Source of the DNA: CAVTPU01 sp963736695
GTDB taxonomy: Bacteria > Actinomycetota > Actinomycetes > Mycobacteriales > Micromonosporaceae
Direction of reading: 5' to 3'
NCBI GenBank assembly: GCA_963736695.1
Contig: CAVTPU010000004.1
Coordinates: 248,001 to 312,000 of the forward strand
Length of the DNA stretch: 64,000 bases
The notes beneath the pieces were generated by a model. It saw only the letters and a program-made list of their open reading frames with translations. It made no database searches and had not been told where the DNA came from. Positions within the stretch are counted from its first letter, which is position 1; each line of letters starts with the position of its first letter. Below, piece after piece: positions 36,012 to 44,194 of the stretch. The position numbers and the translations under genes were made by a program.

Positions 36012-36383
36012 TCACGGCCGAGGGCAGAGACACAACGGGTGACCGGCCGGGTCGAGCATGATGCGCCACTGGCCGTCGCCGGGTTGAAACTCCGGCGTCG
36101 TCGCGCCCAACGCCTCGCACGCCTTTGCGGCCACGTCGAGATCGTCGACATAGAAGTCCAGGTGGAACCGCTTGCCCGATTCGACATCTGGCCACGACGG
36201 CGGCTGATAGTCATCGGCCCGACCGAACCCGATCGACGTCGAACCGTCGCTGATCATCGCGTAGAGGTCCTCGCTATGGGTGATCTTCCAACCGAGCACC
36301 TGGCTATAGAAATCGGCCAAAACGGCCGGATTCGGGCAGTCGAGGTTGACCATCATCAAGGATCCGATAGGTGTCGTTGTCAT
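36012..36383 (-). CDS. VOC-superfamily (glyoxalase/bleomycin-resistance-like) protein
   Basis: 123 aa with two VOC modules: MMVNLDCPNPAVLADFYSQV with SQVLGWKI in the first, FHLDFYVDDLDVAAKACEAL and IMLDPAGHPLCLCPRP in the second. Likely metal-dependent or binding protein; substrate not predictable. ATG 36383 is taken over upstream in-frame codons. It is divergent from the WYL regulator with 59 bp between, holding a 12-bp-arm palindrome, so that regulator probably controls it. Confidence 0.85.
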   Translation of the reverse strand: MTTTPIGSLMMVNLDCPNPAVLADFYSQVLGWKITHSEDLYAMISDGSTSIGFGRADDYQPPSWPDVESGKRFHLDFYVDDLDVAAKACEALGATTPEFQPGDGQWRIMLDPAGHPLCLCPRP

Positions 36384-36401
36384 GGCGATCATCCTGGCAC
36401 C

Positions 36402-36428
36402 CGTACCCGACAGCTCCTGTCGGGTACG
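36402..36428. promoter_or_regulatory. Palindromic operator between VOC and WYL genes
   Basis: Perfect 12-bp arms CGTACCCGACAG (36402-36413) and CTGTCGGGTACG (36417-36428) around CTC. It lies midway in the 59-bp divergent gap, 14 bp before the WYL regulator start and 18 bp from the VOC start. GATAAT (36433-36438) follows as a likely -10. The best candidate site for the WYL protein. Confidence 0.65.
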
Positions 36429-36442
36429 CAAAGATAATTTCC

Positions 36443-37465
36443 ATGCGCGCGTCCCGACTGATGTCCCTCCTGCTGCACCTGCAGACCCGGGGCCACCTGA
36501 CCGCCCGCGACCTCGCCACCCGACTCAACGTCAGCGAACGCACCGTGCAACGCGACGTCGAGACGCTCGCCGGCGCCGGGATTCCGGTGCGGTCGGTGCG
36601 CGGCCCCACCGGCGGCTATCAACTCGACGGCGGATATCGCACCAAACTGACCGGCCTCACCGCCGAGGAGTCGGAGGCGTTGGCGTTCCTCGGGCTCGCC
36701 GGACCCGCCAGCCAACTCGGCTTCGGCGACTCACTCGACGCCGCCCGGGTCAAGGTGCTCGCCGCGCTCACCGGCGAGGGGCGTGACCGGGTCCAACGGG
36801 CGGCCAGTCGGTTCCACTTCGATCCCGTCCGGTGGTATGGAACGAGCGAACCCACCCCCCGCCTCGCCGCCGTCACCCACGCGTTGTGGCAGGACCGCCG
36901 ACTGCGCATCAGTTATGCCAAACGCGGCGCCCGCACGACCGACGCGGTCGTGCGCGTCGTCGACCCGCTGGGTCTCGTGCTCGCCGCCGGCGACTGGTAT
37001 CTCATGGCCTCCCGCGACGGCGACACCCGCACCTATCGGGTCGCGCGCCTGCTCGACGCGCAGGTCCTGCCCGATCCGGGCTCACGACCCGCCGGATTCG
37101 ACCTCGCCGCAACCTGGGCGCGGTCCCGGCGGGAGCTGGAGACTCGACACGAACTGGTCGACGTGACCGTGCGGGCCGAGGCCGCCGTCCTGCCCCGCCT
37201 GCGCCGACTGGTCGCCGTCGACAGTCAAGATCGCGTCGATCTGAGCACCCCGCCCGGCGCGACCATCGATGTCACTGTCCAGTTCGAGACCGACTCGTGG
37301 GCAGTCAGCGCACTGCTCGGGCTCGGCGGGTCGGTCGAGGTTCTCGAACCGCGGCGTCTGCGCGATCGCATGCGGGCCGAAACCACCCAGGCCGCGGCCA
37401 GATACACACGCGCTGACGCCGGCCTCGCACAACGCTCCCCGTCAGTTCACCGGGAAAGAGCGTAG
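36443..37465 (+). CDS. HTH/WYL-domain transcriptional regulator
   Basis: 340 aa. The N-terminal winged helix (ARDLATRLNVSERTVQRDVE, residues 21-40) is of the HTH_11 type. The WYL domain lies at about residues 135-210, with RRLRISYAKRGA, VVDPLGLVLAAGDWYLMASR and TYRVARLLDAQVL. A WCX-like C-terminal extension follows. WYL proteins sense ligands, nucleotides or single-stranded DNA, and many repress a neighbour, here the divergent VOC gene. ATG 36443 follows GATAAT closely, so the message may be leaderless. Confidence 0.9.
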   Translation: MRASRLMSLLLHLQTRGHLTARDLATRLNVSERTVQRDVETLAGAGIPVRSVRGPTGGYQLDGGYRTKLTGLTAEESEALAFLGLAGPASQLGFGDSLDAARVKVLAALTGEGRDRVQRAASRFHFDPVRWYGTSEPTPRLAAVTHALWQDRRLRISYAKRGARTTDAVVRVVDPLGLVLAAGDWYLMASRDGDTRTYRVARLLDAQVLPDPGSRPAGFDLAATWARSRRELETRHELVDVTVRAEAAVLPRLRRLVAVDSQDRVDLSTPPGATIDVTVQFETDSWAVSALLGLGGSVEVLEPRRLRDRMRAETTQAAARYTRADAGLAQRSPSVHRERA

Positions 37466-37672
37466 GGTGTGGGCAGGGTCGACGGTTCGTGGGTCACGTG
37501 CTTGCGGCAGGCCGTCCCGGAGAGAAGACAGCGTCATGCTGCGCCCCCGATAGCAGGACCCACCCGCGTTCACGCCACCGGCGCCGTCCCCCTGGCGGCG
37601 CGTCCGACCATGCGCGCAATCATCCCCGACGCCGAGCCGCGCTCGCCGCCGGCCAGAAGAGGCGGTCCCCTC

Positions 37673-38806
37673 ATGTCCCGAACCTACGGGTTCCTCAGCA
37701 CCTACCCCCCGACGCAGTGCGGCATCGCCACATTCTCCCGATCCTTGATGCGTGGGCTCACCACCACCGGGACCGGCGATCGAGCCAGCGTGGTGCGAGT
37801 GGTCGACGCCCCGATCACCCACGACGCGCCCGAGGTCATCGCCTATCTCCACACCCGCGCCGTCAACCGACATCAGACCGCCGCGCAGGGGCTCAACACC
37901 TGCGACGTGGCGATCATCCAACACGAATTCGGAATCTATGGCGGACTCGACGGCGAACAGGTCCTCGCCGTCCTCGACGAGGTCACGGTGCCCACAGTCG
38001 TCGTCGCGCACACGGTTCTCGCCGATCCGACGGCACACCAACGCCAGGTGCTCACGCGCGTCATCGACGCCAGTGGAGCCGTGGTCACGATGACCCGCGC
38101 CGCCCACGACCGCCTCATCGCGGGATATGAGGTCGATCCGGCGAAAGTCTCAGTGATCCCTCACGGTGCGCCACCGCTCGGCACGAGCCACGTCCCCGGG
38201 CCACCCCGACGCCCGCTCATCCTCACGTGGGGGCTTCTCGGGCCGGGCAAAGGCATCGAGTGGGCCGTCGACGCACTCGCCCAGCTGCGCCACCTGCGAC
38301 CCCGGCCCACCTATGTCGTGGCAGGTCAAACCCATCCCCGCGTACGGGCACAGCAAGGCGAGGCCTATCGCCTGCAACTCGGGCAGCGAGCTCGCGCCGT
38401 CGGCGTCTTCGATCTCGTCCGCTTCCACGGGTCCTATCTGGACGAAGCGACGCTCAGTAGCCTCATCGACCGGGCGGACGTCATCCTGTTGCCCTATGAC
38501 TCGAGGGAACAGGTCACGTCGGGTGTGCTGGTCGAGGCCGTCGCCGCCGGGAAACCAATCGTGGCGACCGCCTTCCCCCACGCCGTCGAACTGCTCTCCG
38601 GCGGCGCCGGTCTCCTGGTGCCACAGTTCGACGCGGCCGCGATGAGCGCCGCCCTTCAGCGGGTGCTCACCGAACCCGACCTGGTCGCCACGATGAACGC
38701 CGCAGCGGCCCGCGTGGCACCGTCACTGACCTGGACCGCCGTCGCCGACGAATACCGGAACCTGACGTCGCGGCTGCTCGACAGCCGGGCCGCGGCGATC
38801 GGATGA
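37673..38806 (+). CDS. GT4-family glycosyltransferase
   Basis: 377 aa with a GT-B fold. The N-terminal domain starts YGFLSTYPPTQCGIATFSRS, typical of this mannan-linked GT4 group. The C-terminal domain has LTWGLLGPGKGIEWAVDAL, ADVILLPYDSREQVTSGVLV (acidic donor-site region) and AAGKPIVATAFPHAVELL. ATG 37673 follows AGAGG by about 10 nt. The stop overlaps the next gene (ATGA), starting a three-gene operon that ends in a GH130 phosphorylase. It probably builds the beta-mannoside that the GH130 enzyme handles, or the reverse; the sugar is inferred from that neighbour. Confidence 0.88.
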   Translation: MSRTYGFLSTYPPTQCGIATFSRSLMRGLTTTGTGDRASVVRVVDAPITHDAPEVIAYLHTRAVNRHQTAAQGLNTCDVAIIQHEFGIYGGLDGEQVLAVLDEVTVPTVVVAHTVLADPTAHQRQVLTRVIDASGAVVTMTRAAHDRLIAGYEVDPAKVSVIPHGAPPLGTSHVPGPPRRPLILTWGLLGPGKGIEWAVDALAQLRHLRPRPTYVVAGQTHPRVRAQQGEAYRLQLGQRARAVGVFDLVRFHGSYLDEATLSSLIDRADVILLPYDSREQVTSGVLVEAVAAGKPIVATAFPHAVELLSGGAGLLVPQFDAAAMSAALQRVLTEPDLVATMNAAAARVAPSLTWTAVADEYRNLTSRLLDSRAAAIG

Positions 38807-39819
38807 GCCGCTATCCCGAGCCGACCTTCACTCACGTGGCGAGACTCACCGACGACACCGGCATGTTCGAACACGCGCGTGGTCCGATCCCACTGCGACA
38901 CCACGGCTATTGCCTCGACGACGTCGCGCGGGCACTCATGGTGGTGTGCCGCGAACCGGACCCATCGGCGGACCTGATCCGGCTCGCCGAACGGTATCTG
39001 TCGTTCGTGGTCCACGCCCAGGCAACCGACGGAACATTCCACAACAGACTCAGCTACGCCCGGCGCTGGACCGATGATCCCGGCACCGGCGACTGGTGGG
39101 GTCGGGCGATCTGGGGACTGGGCACTGCGGTGGCCCGCTCGCCGGCCGGATGGATCCGTGACGGCGCGATGGTGTGCTTCGACGCCGCCGCAGCCCACCG
39201 GTCACAGTGGACCCGGTCGATGGCCTTTGCCGGCATCGGCGCCGCCGAAGTGCTGCGGGTCCGGCCAGATCACACCGAGGCCCGACGGCTGCTCGCCGAC
39301 GCGGCCGCCACCGTCGGGCGACCGGGCGACACCGCATGGCCCGAACCCCGGCTCACTTATGCCAACGCCATCCTGGCCGAGGTTCATCTGGCGGCCGGAT
39401 CCCACCTCGACGACGAAAGCGAGGTGCAGACCGGTCTGCGAATGCTCGATTGGCTGCTGGCGGTCGATACCACCGATGGTCACCTGTCACCCACCCCGGT
39501 CGGCGGGTGGGCCCTAGGCGAACCGAGGCCGGCATTTGACCAACAACCGATCGAGGCGGCGGCCACGGCCGACGCCTGCGCCCGCGCGGCAGCAATGACC
39601 GGCGACGAGAAGTGGAACGACGGCCTACGCCGATCGATCGACTGGTTCCTCGGCGACAACGACGCCGAGGCGCCTGTGGCGAATCCGCTGACCGGCGGCT
39701 GCGGCGACGGGTTGGGCCCGACCGGTCGCAGCGACAACGAAGGAGCCGAATCCACATTGGCGCTCATCTCGACACTCCAACACGGACGCGACGTCCGACG
39801 GCCGCGTCATGCCGACTGA
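38803..39819 (+). CDS. Predicted alpha/alpha-barrel carbohydrate-active protein
   Basis: 338 aa. Helix-loop repeats such as HHGYCLDDVARALMVVCREP, FHNRLSYARRWTDDPGTGDW and WPEPRLTYANAILAEVHLA are typical of (alpha/alpha)6 glycosidase or phosphorylase barrels, and several acidic residues sit in the loops. I cannot assign a GH family. It overlaps the GT4 stop by 4 nt and the GH130 start by 11 nt, so all three are coupled. Similar proteins next to GT4 and GH130 genes occur in other phyla. It is probably a hydrolase, epimerase-like or scaffold protein acting on the same mannoside. Confidence 0.7.
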   Translation: MSRYPEPTFTHVARLTDDTGMFEHARGPIPLRHHGYCLDDVARALMVVCREPDPSADLIRLAERYLSFVVHAQATDGTFHNRLSYARRWTDDPGTGDWWGRAIWGLGTAVARSPAGWIRDGAMVCFDAAAAHRSQWTRSMAFAGIGAAEVLRVRPDHTEARRLLADAAATVGRPGDTAWPEPRLTYANAILAEVHLAAGSHLDDESEVQTGLRMLDWLLAVDTTDGHLSPTPVGGWALGEPRPAFDQQPIEAAATADACARAAAMTGDEKWNDGLRRSIDWFLGDNDAEAPVANPLTGGCGDGLGPTGRSDNEGAESTLALISTLQHGRDVRRPRHAD

Positions 39820-41272
39820 GCTCGCCACCCGCACCCCGCACCGGCTATATCCCGACGCGCGGCGAGTGATCACAAAGGAGTTCTTCCCCGGCGAGGAGAC
39901 ACCGAACAGCCGCTCACGCGTCAGCGCCGTCATCTCCCGCGTTCTGGCCATGAACGAGACAGACGTCGAACGACTCGCCGACGCCGTCGTCGCCGACTAT
40001 CACACCCGTCACCACGACCTGATCCAAACCTTCACCGAGCACTTCGCCGCCGTCGCGCACGACATTCCGGGCAACCCCCAACTCTCCGCCGCGCGGCGCC
40101 TGCTCATCGGCGCGTGTTTCACCCACGAATACTCGCCGGAAGCGGCCGCCCTGTTCAACCCGTCGATAGCCCCGCATCCCGACCAATCGGGCCTCACCGA
40201 CGGCCAACTCCGATTCGTCATGACGGTGCGGTGCGTCGGCGAGGGACACCTGTCATCGATCGGCTTCCGCACGGGAATTCTCGGCCCAAGCGACGCCATT
40301 CACGTCGACGAACCCGACCCGCTCCTCACAACCGGACGCAACCAGCGCGCGACCTATCACCGGCGACTGTTCCTCAACGCGCTCGCCGACCTCGGCGACG
40401 ACGCCGAAGAGACCCGACTCCTGCTCGGCGAGCTGCCCGAGACATTCACCGCCAGCGAACTCGACGACACACTCACCGGAATCGTCGCCCATCGACTCGC
40501 GCGCGCCCGGACACAACGCACCATCGACCACGTTCGCAGACTCGCCGCCGCCACCTATGACGTGGAGTTCGCCCCGCAGACGAGGCTGACCCAACGGTTG
40601 CTGTGGCCGGTCGCCTCCGCCGAGAGCCACGGCATGGAAGACGCGCGGCTGGTCCGGTTCACCGACAACACCGGCACAGTCACCTACTTCGCGACCTACA
40701 CCGCCTATGACGGGGCTCGAGTCGCCCCCCATCTGCTGGAGACTCGCGACTTCGCGCACTTCGCCGTCTCCCCGATGGCGGGCCGAGCCGCACAGAACAA
40801 AGGGTTGGCGTTGTTCCCCCGCCCCATCGGGAGTCGCTACGTCGCACTGTCGCGATGGGACAGGGAGAACACCACGATCGTCGACTCCGACGACCTGCGC
40901 ATCTGGAACGAGCCGACCACCCTGCACGTGCCCCGACACGGCTGGGAGATCGTGCAGGTCGGCAACTGCGGCTCGCCGATCGAGACTCCGAACGGATGGC
41001 TCGTGCTCACCCATGGAGTCGGCCCGATGCGGGCCTATGCCATCGGCGCGCTTCTGCTCGACCTCGACGACCCGTCCACCGTCGTGGCCACTCTGCCAGA
41101 ACCGCTGTTGACCCCCCGCGCCGACGAACGCGACGGCCTGGTTCCCAACGTGGTGTATTCGTGCGGCGCGCTCCTGCACGACGGCGTCGTCACCATTCCC
41201 TATGGCATCAGCGACGGCGCCATCGGCTTCGCCCAGGTGCGCCTGTCCGAACTACTCGGCCGCATGTCCTGA
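39809..41272 (+). CDS. GH130-family beta-mannoside phosphorylase
   Basis: 487 aa. A helical N-terminal region of ~130 residues (VERLADAVVADYHTRHHDL) precedes the five-bladed beta-propeller. Family marks are ALFNPSIAPH, the GEGHLSSIGFRTG strand, ESHGMEDARLVRF (with the catalytic Asp), FATYTAYDG, NKGLALFPR, and the phosphate-site region GNCGSPIETPNGWLVLTHGV. GH130 enzymes phosphorolyse beta-1,4- or beta-1,2-mannosides. The long N-terminus and the GT4 context point to the 1,2-beta-oligomannan group. It ends the operon; the next gene starts 31 bp on from its own promoter. Confidence 0.9.
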   Translation: MPTELATRTPHRLYPDARRVITKEFFPGEETPNSRSRVSAVISRVLAMNETDVERLADAVVADYHTRHHDLIQTFTEHFAAVAHDIPGNPQLSAARRLLIGACFTHEYSPEAAALFNPSIAPHPDQSGLTDGQLRFVMTVRCVGEGHLSSIGFRTGILGPSDAIHVDEPDPLLTTGRNQRATYHRRLFLNALADLGDDAEETRLLLGELPETFTASELDDTLTGIVAHRLARARTQRTIDHVRRLAAATYDVEFAPQTRLTQRLLWPVASAESHGMEDARLVRFTDNTGTVTYFATYTAYDGARVAPHLLETRDFAHFAVSPMAGRAAQNKGLALFPRPIGSRYVALSRWDRENTTIVDSDDLRIWNEPTTLHVPRHGWEIVQVGNCGSPIETPNGWLVLTHGVGPMRAYAIGALLLDLDDPSTVVATLPEPLLTPRADERDGLVPNVVYSCGALLHDGVVTIPYGISDGAIGFAQVRLSELLGRMS

Positions 41273-41303
41273 TCGGTCGCCGCAATGGGCTAGGGTCCGA
41301 TGC

Positions 41304-42584
41304 ATGCTGGACAGACTCGACGACGTCGACTGGGCGTCCCTAGGGCATGCCTACGGGTCGGCCGATGACGTGCCCGGCCTCATCCGCGCGTTACGTGAGC
41401 CGGACGAGCCCACGTTCGTGCGCGCACTCGGCACCCTCTACAGCAACATCTTTCACCAGGGCACCCGCTATGAGGCGAGCGCCCACGCCGTCGCGTTCCT
41501 CCTCGAACTCGCCGAAGATCCCGCGATCGTGGACCGGTCGGCGATCGTGCGCCTGGTGACGCATCTCGCGGTCGGCTATGACGAGGTGTGGCTGCCGCAC
41601 GGAGTCGACGTCGCCACCATCCGCCGCGACGCCGACGGTGGCGCGGCGGTGCTCGCCGCAGTGCGGGCCGCCGCCGAAGACGAAGACGAAGACGACGTCG
41701 AGGACGACGAAGACCGAGACGACGACGTCGAGGCCGCCTTCGAGGCCCGGTTCGACTATGAGATGTCCCTGCCCGACGCCGACCAAGTCCGTCTTTTCGC
41801 CCACATCGAGCTCGCCGTCTATGAGGCGGTCCGGTCCGGGGCGCAGACGTTTCGGGGACTGCTCGCCGACGCCGATCCTGAGGTGCGCACGGTCGCGGCC
41901 CATGCCTTGGCGTGGTTTCCCGACGAAGCGGCGGCCAACGTGGCGGCGCTGGCGGCCGCGGCCGCCGATCCGGTGTCGGCCGTCGCGGCGACGGCGCTGG
42001 TCGCGCTCGGCCTCAACGGCGACCCGAGTGCCGTGCCGGTCGCGGAGGCCGCGTTAGGTGACGCGCGCGACGTCGTGCGGTGGGGTGCGGCGATCGCGTT
42101 GGCCCGGCTGTGTGGGGCGACCGCGCATCCGGCGGCGGCCACCACGCTGCTCGCGTGGGCGGGTGGGCCGAGTGAACCGTCCACCGAGATCCCGTTCCTC
42201 GACGGCGACCTGGCCGGTTATGCGGCGATCGCGCTGGTCCAGCTCGGCGACGGGTGGTCCCGGTCGGCGTTCGAGTCGTTGGTGGGGCGTTTGCCGCACG
42301 TCTACGGGTCTGAGGCGCTCACGGTCGCTGGCGCGGCGTTGCGGCAGGCGTTTCCGGCCGGCAGGCTCGATGAGGGCACGCCGTTTGCCGCGCTCGATGA
42401 AACCCAACAACGACTGGTACGGGTGCTGGCCGGCGCGCCGGGTTCGTGGCTCTATGAGCCGGGCGGCAACACGTTCGGCAACTTCAGACTGTTGATGAGT
42501 GGTTATGGTCTGCCCGCCGATGCGGAGGCGATGCGCGTCTTCGCTTTCGCATCGGAGACGACCGACTCCTGCGAGGTGTCGTGA
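41304..42584 (+). CDS. HEAT-repeat protein with acidic insertion
   Basis: 426 aa. HEAT-like alpha-helical repeats run over most of the length (DDVPGLIRALREPDE, DPEVRTVAAHALAWFPDEAA, VSAVAATALVALGLNGD, DVVRWGAAIALARLCG). They are interrupted near residue 125-145 by an Asp/Glu-only loop, EDEDEDDVEDDEDRDDD. A scaffold role is likely; no enzyme motif is seen. TAGGGT stands 7 nt before ATG 41304, predicting a leaderless message. Its stop lies within a 13-bp hairpin shared with the convergent arsC. Confidence 0.85.
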   Translation: MLDRLDDVDWASLGHAYGSADDVPGLIRALREPDEPTFVRALGTLYSNIFHQGTRYEASAHAVAFLLELAEDPAIVDRSAIVRLVTHLAVGYDEVWLPHGVDVATIRRDADGGAAVLAAVRAAAEDEDEDDVEDDEDRDDDVEAAFEARFDYEMSLPDADQVRLFAHIELAVYEAVRSGAQTFRGLLADADPEVRTVAAHALAWFPDEAAANVAALAAAAADPVSAVAATALVALGLNGDPSAVPVAEAALGDARDVVRWGAAIALARLCGATAHPAAATTLLAWAGGPSEPSTEIPFLDGDLAGYAAIALVQLGDGWSRSAFESLVGRLPHVYGSEALTVAGAALRQAFPAGRLDEGTPFAALDETQQRLVRVLAGAPGSWLYEPGGNTFGNFRLLMSGYGLPADAEAMRVFAFASETTDSCEVS

Positions 42585-42606
42585 TCGGGCATCGCCCGAT
42601 CACGAC
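42578..42606. terminator. Bidirectional terminator hairpin overlapping a stop codon
   Basis: Perfect 13-bp arms GTCGTGATCGGGC (42578-42590) and GCCCGATCACGAC (42594-42606), loop ATC. It contains the TGA of the HEAT gene and ends 7 bp before the arsC stop, between convergent genes. Confidence 0.7.
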
Positions 42607-42612
42607 CGTGGG

Positions 42613-43029
42613 TCAGTGCTCTGCGGTGTCGACGGACAGGTCGGCGAGGAGTTGGCGCACCCGAGTGTGGATCTCATCCCGTACGTGTCGAACGAATTCG
42701 ATCGGTTGGTTGGCGGGGTCGGCCAGAGCCCAGTCCTCATAGCGTTTTCCGGGAAAGATCGGGCATGCGTCGCCGCAGCCCATGGTGATGATGACGTCGC
42801 TGTCGCGGGCGTCGGCGTGCTCGAGCAGCGTCGGCACCGCGGCGGTGATGTCGATGCCGACCTCGCGCATCGCCTCGACCGCCATGGGGTTGAGTGACCC
42901 GCCCGGCGCGGAGCCTGCGGAACGCACGTCGACGGTGTCTCCGGCCAGGTGACGAAGCCAGCCGGCGGCCATCTGGGAGCGGCCGGCGTTGTGCACGCAG
43001 ACGAACAGCACGGTGGGTTTCGTGGCCAT
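42613..43029 (-). CDS. arsC: Arsenate reductase, low-molecular-weight phosphatase type
   Basis: 138-aa enzyme reducing arsenate to arsenite. The P-loop VCVHNAGRSQMAAGW (CX5R, Cys11) is at the N-terminus, and DVIITMGCGDACPIFPGKRYEDW carries the further redox cysteines (C-G-D-A-C) and the general-acid Asp of the LMW-PTP-like ArsC family. ATG 43029 lies 5 bp after the acr3 stop, so the two are one operon. ArsC feeds arsenite to the Acr3 pump. Confidence 0.93.
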   Translation of the reverse strand: MATKPTVLFVCVHNAGRSQMAAGWLRHLAGDTVDVRSAGSAPGGSLNPMAVEAMREVGIDITAAVPTLLEHADARDSDVIITMGCGDACPIFPGKRYEDWALADPANQPIEFVRHVRDEIHTRVRQLLADLSVDTAEH

Positions 43030-43034
43030 GGCGG

Positions 43035-44120
43035 TCAGGTCCTGTCCGATGTGGTTGTGGGGAAGAACCGTCGTCGCGCGGCGAGGCTGACATAGACCAA
43101 CGCCACGAGGACCGGCACCTCGATGAGCGGGCCGACGACGCCGGCGAGCGCTTCGCCGCTGGTGACGCCGAAGGTCGCGATCGCCACGGCGATGGCGAGT
43201 TCGAAGTTGTTGCCGGCGGCGGTGAACGCCAGGGTCGCGGTGCGCGGGTAGGAGAGGCCGACGGCGCGGCCCAGCGCGAACGACCCCGACCACATGATCG
43301 CGAAGTAGGCGAGCAGCGGAAGCGCGATGCGGGCGACGTCTGCGGGCCGGCTGGTGATCGCATCGCCTTGGAGGGCGAAGAGGATGATGATGGTGAAGAG
43401 CAGGCCATAAAGTGCGAATGGGCCGATTCGGGGCAGGAACCGGTGTTCATACCAGTCGCGTCCGCGGATTCGTTCCCCGAACGTGCGGGTGAGGAAGCCC
43501 GCGACGAGTGGGACGCCCAGGAAGATCGCGACGTTTCGGGCGATCGCGGTGGCGGAGACGTCGAGGGTTGATGTGGTGAGGCCGAGCCATTCGGGCAGCA
43601 CGGAGAGATAGAACCAGCCGAGCAGGCCGAAGGCGAATACCTGGAAGACGGAGTTGAGTGCGACGAGCACGGCGGCGGCTTCGCGGTCGCCGCAGGCGAG
43701 GTCGTTCCAGATGATGACCATGGCGATGCAGCGGGCGAGTCCAACAATGATCAGTCCGGTGCGATAGGCGGGCTGGTCGGGCAGGAAGGTCCAGGCGAGG
43801 GCGAACATGACGGCCGGACCGATGATCCAGTTGAGGATCAGCGAGGTGAGCAGCAGTCGTCGGTCTCCCGTGACGGTGCTGACGCGGTCATAGCGGACCT
43901 TCGCGAGCACCGGATACATCATGATGAGCAGTCCGATGGCGATCGGCGGCGAGACTCCACCTCCGGTGGCGCCGAGCGCCTCGCCGACGCTGGGCACGAT
44001 TCGGCCGAGAATCAGGCCGACGATCATCGCCGCGCCGATCCAGACCGGCAGGAACCGGTCGAGCGAGGAGAGACGTGGGGGGATGGCGGGGGCTCGCTCG
44101 TCCGTCAGGGAACTCGACAC
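43035..44120 (-). CDS. acr3: Arsenite efflux permease Acr3
   Basis: Ten-TM arsenite exporter of the bile-acid/arsenite permease superfamily, 361 aa from GTG 44120. Signature stretches are SPPIAIGLLIMMYPVLAKVRY, LGLARCIAM-type sequence (VGLARCIAMVIIWNDLACGD, with the essential TM4 cysteine) and FTAAGNNFELAIAVAIATFG. The start is chosen because the family begins near LSSLDRFLP; a longer GTG at 44156 is open. Downstream arsC completes a minimal resistance operon. No ArsR gene is adjacent; the ArsR-type gene at 47 kb is paired with a different partner. Confidence 0.93.
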   Translation of the reverse strand: MSSSLTDERAPAIPPRLSSLDRFLPVWIGAAMIVGLILGRIVPSVGEALGATGGGVSPPIAIGLLIMMYPVLAKVRYDRVSTVTGDRRLLLTSLILNWIIGPAVMFALAWTFLPDQPAYRTGLIIVGLARCIAMVIIWNDLACGDREAAAVLVALNSVFQVFAFGLLGWFYLSVLPEWLGLTTSTLDVSATAIARNVAIFLGVPLVAGFLTRTFGERIRGRDWYEHRFLPRIGPFALYGLLFTIIILFALQGDAITSRPADVARIALPLLAYFAIMWSGSFALGRAVGLSYPRTATLAFTAAGNNFELAIAVAIATFGVTSGEALAGVVGPLIEVPVLVALVYVSLAARRRFFPTTTSDRT

Positions 44121-44140
44121 GCGTCTAGTTTGACAGACGC
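44121..44140. promoter_or_regulatory. Inverted repeat at the acr3-arsC promoter
   Basis: GCGTCT (44121-44126) and AGACGC (44135-44140) form 6-bp arms around AGTTTGAC immediately before the acr3 GTG. TATCTA on the minus strand (44147-44142) would be the -10. Candidate arsenic-responsive operator; short arms keep confidence low. Confidence 0.35.
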
Positions 44141-44194
44141 CTAGATAGCGCGCCACCGTGCGTGCGCCTCGGCGCGCGTCGATATTCTGCCGGA

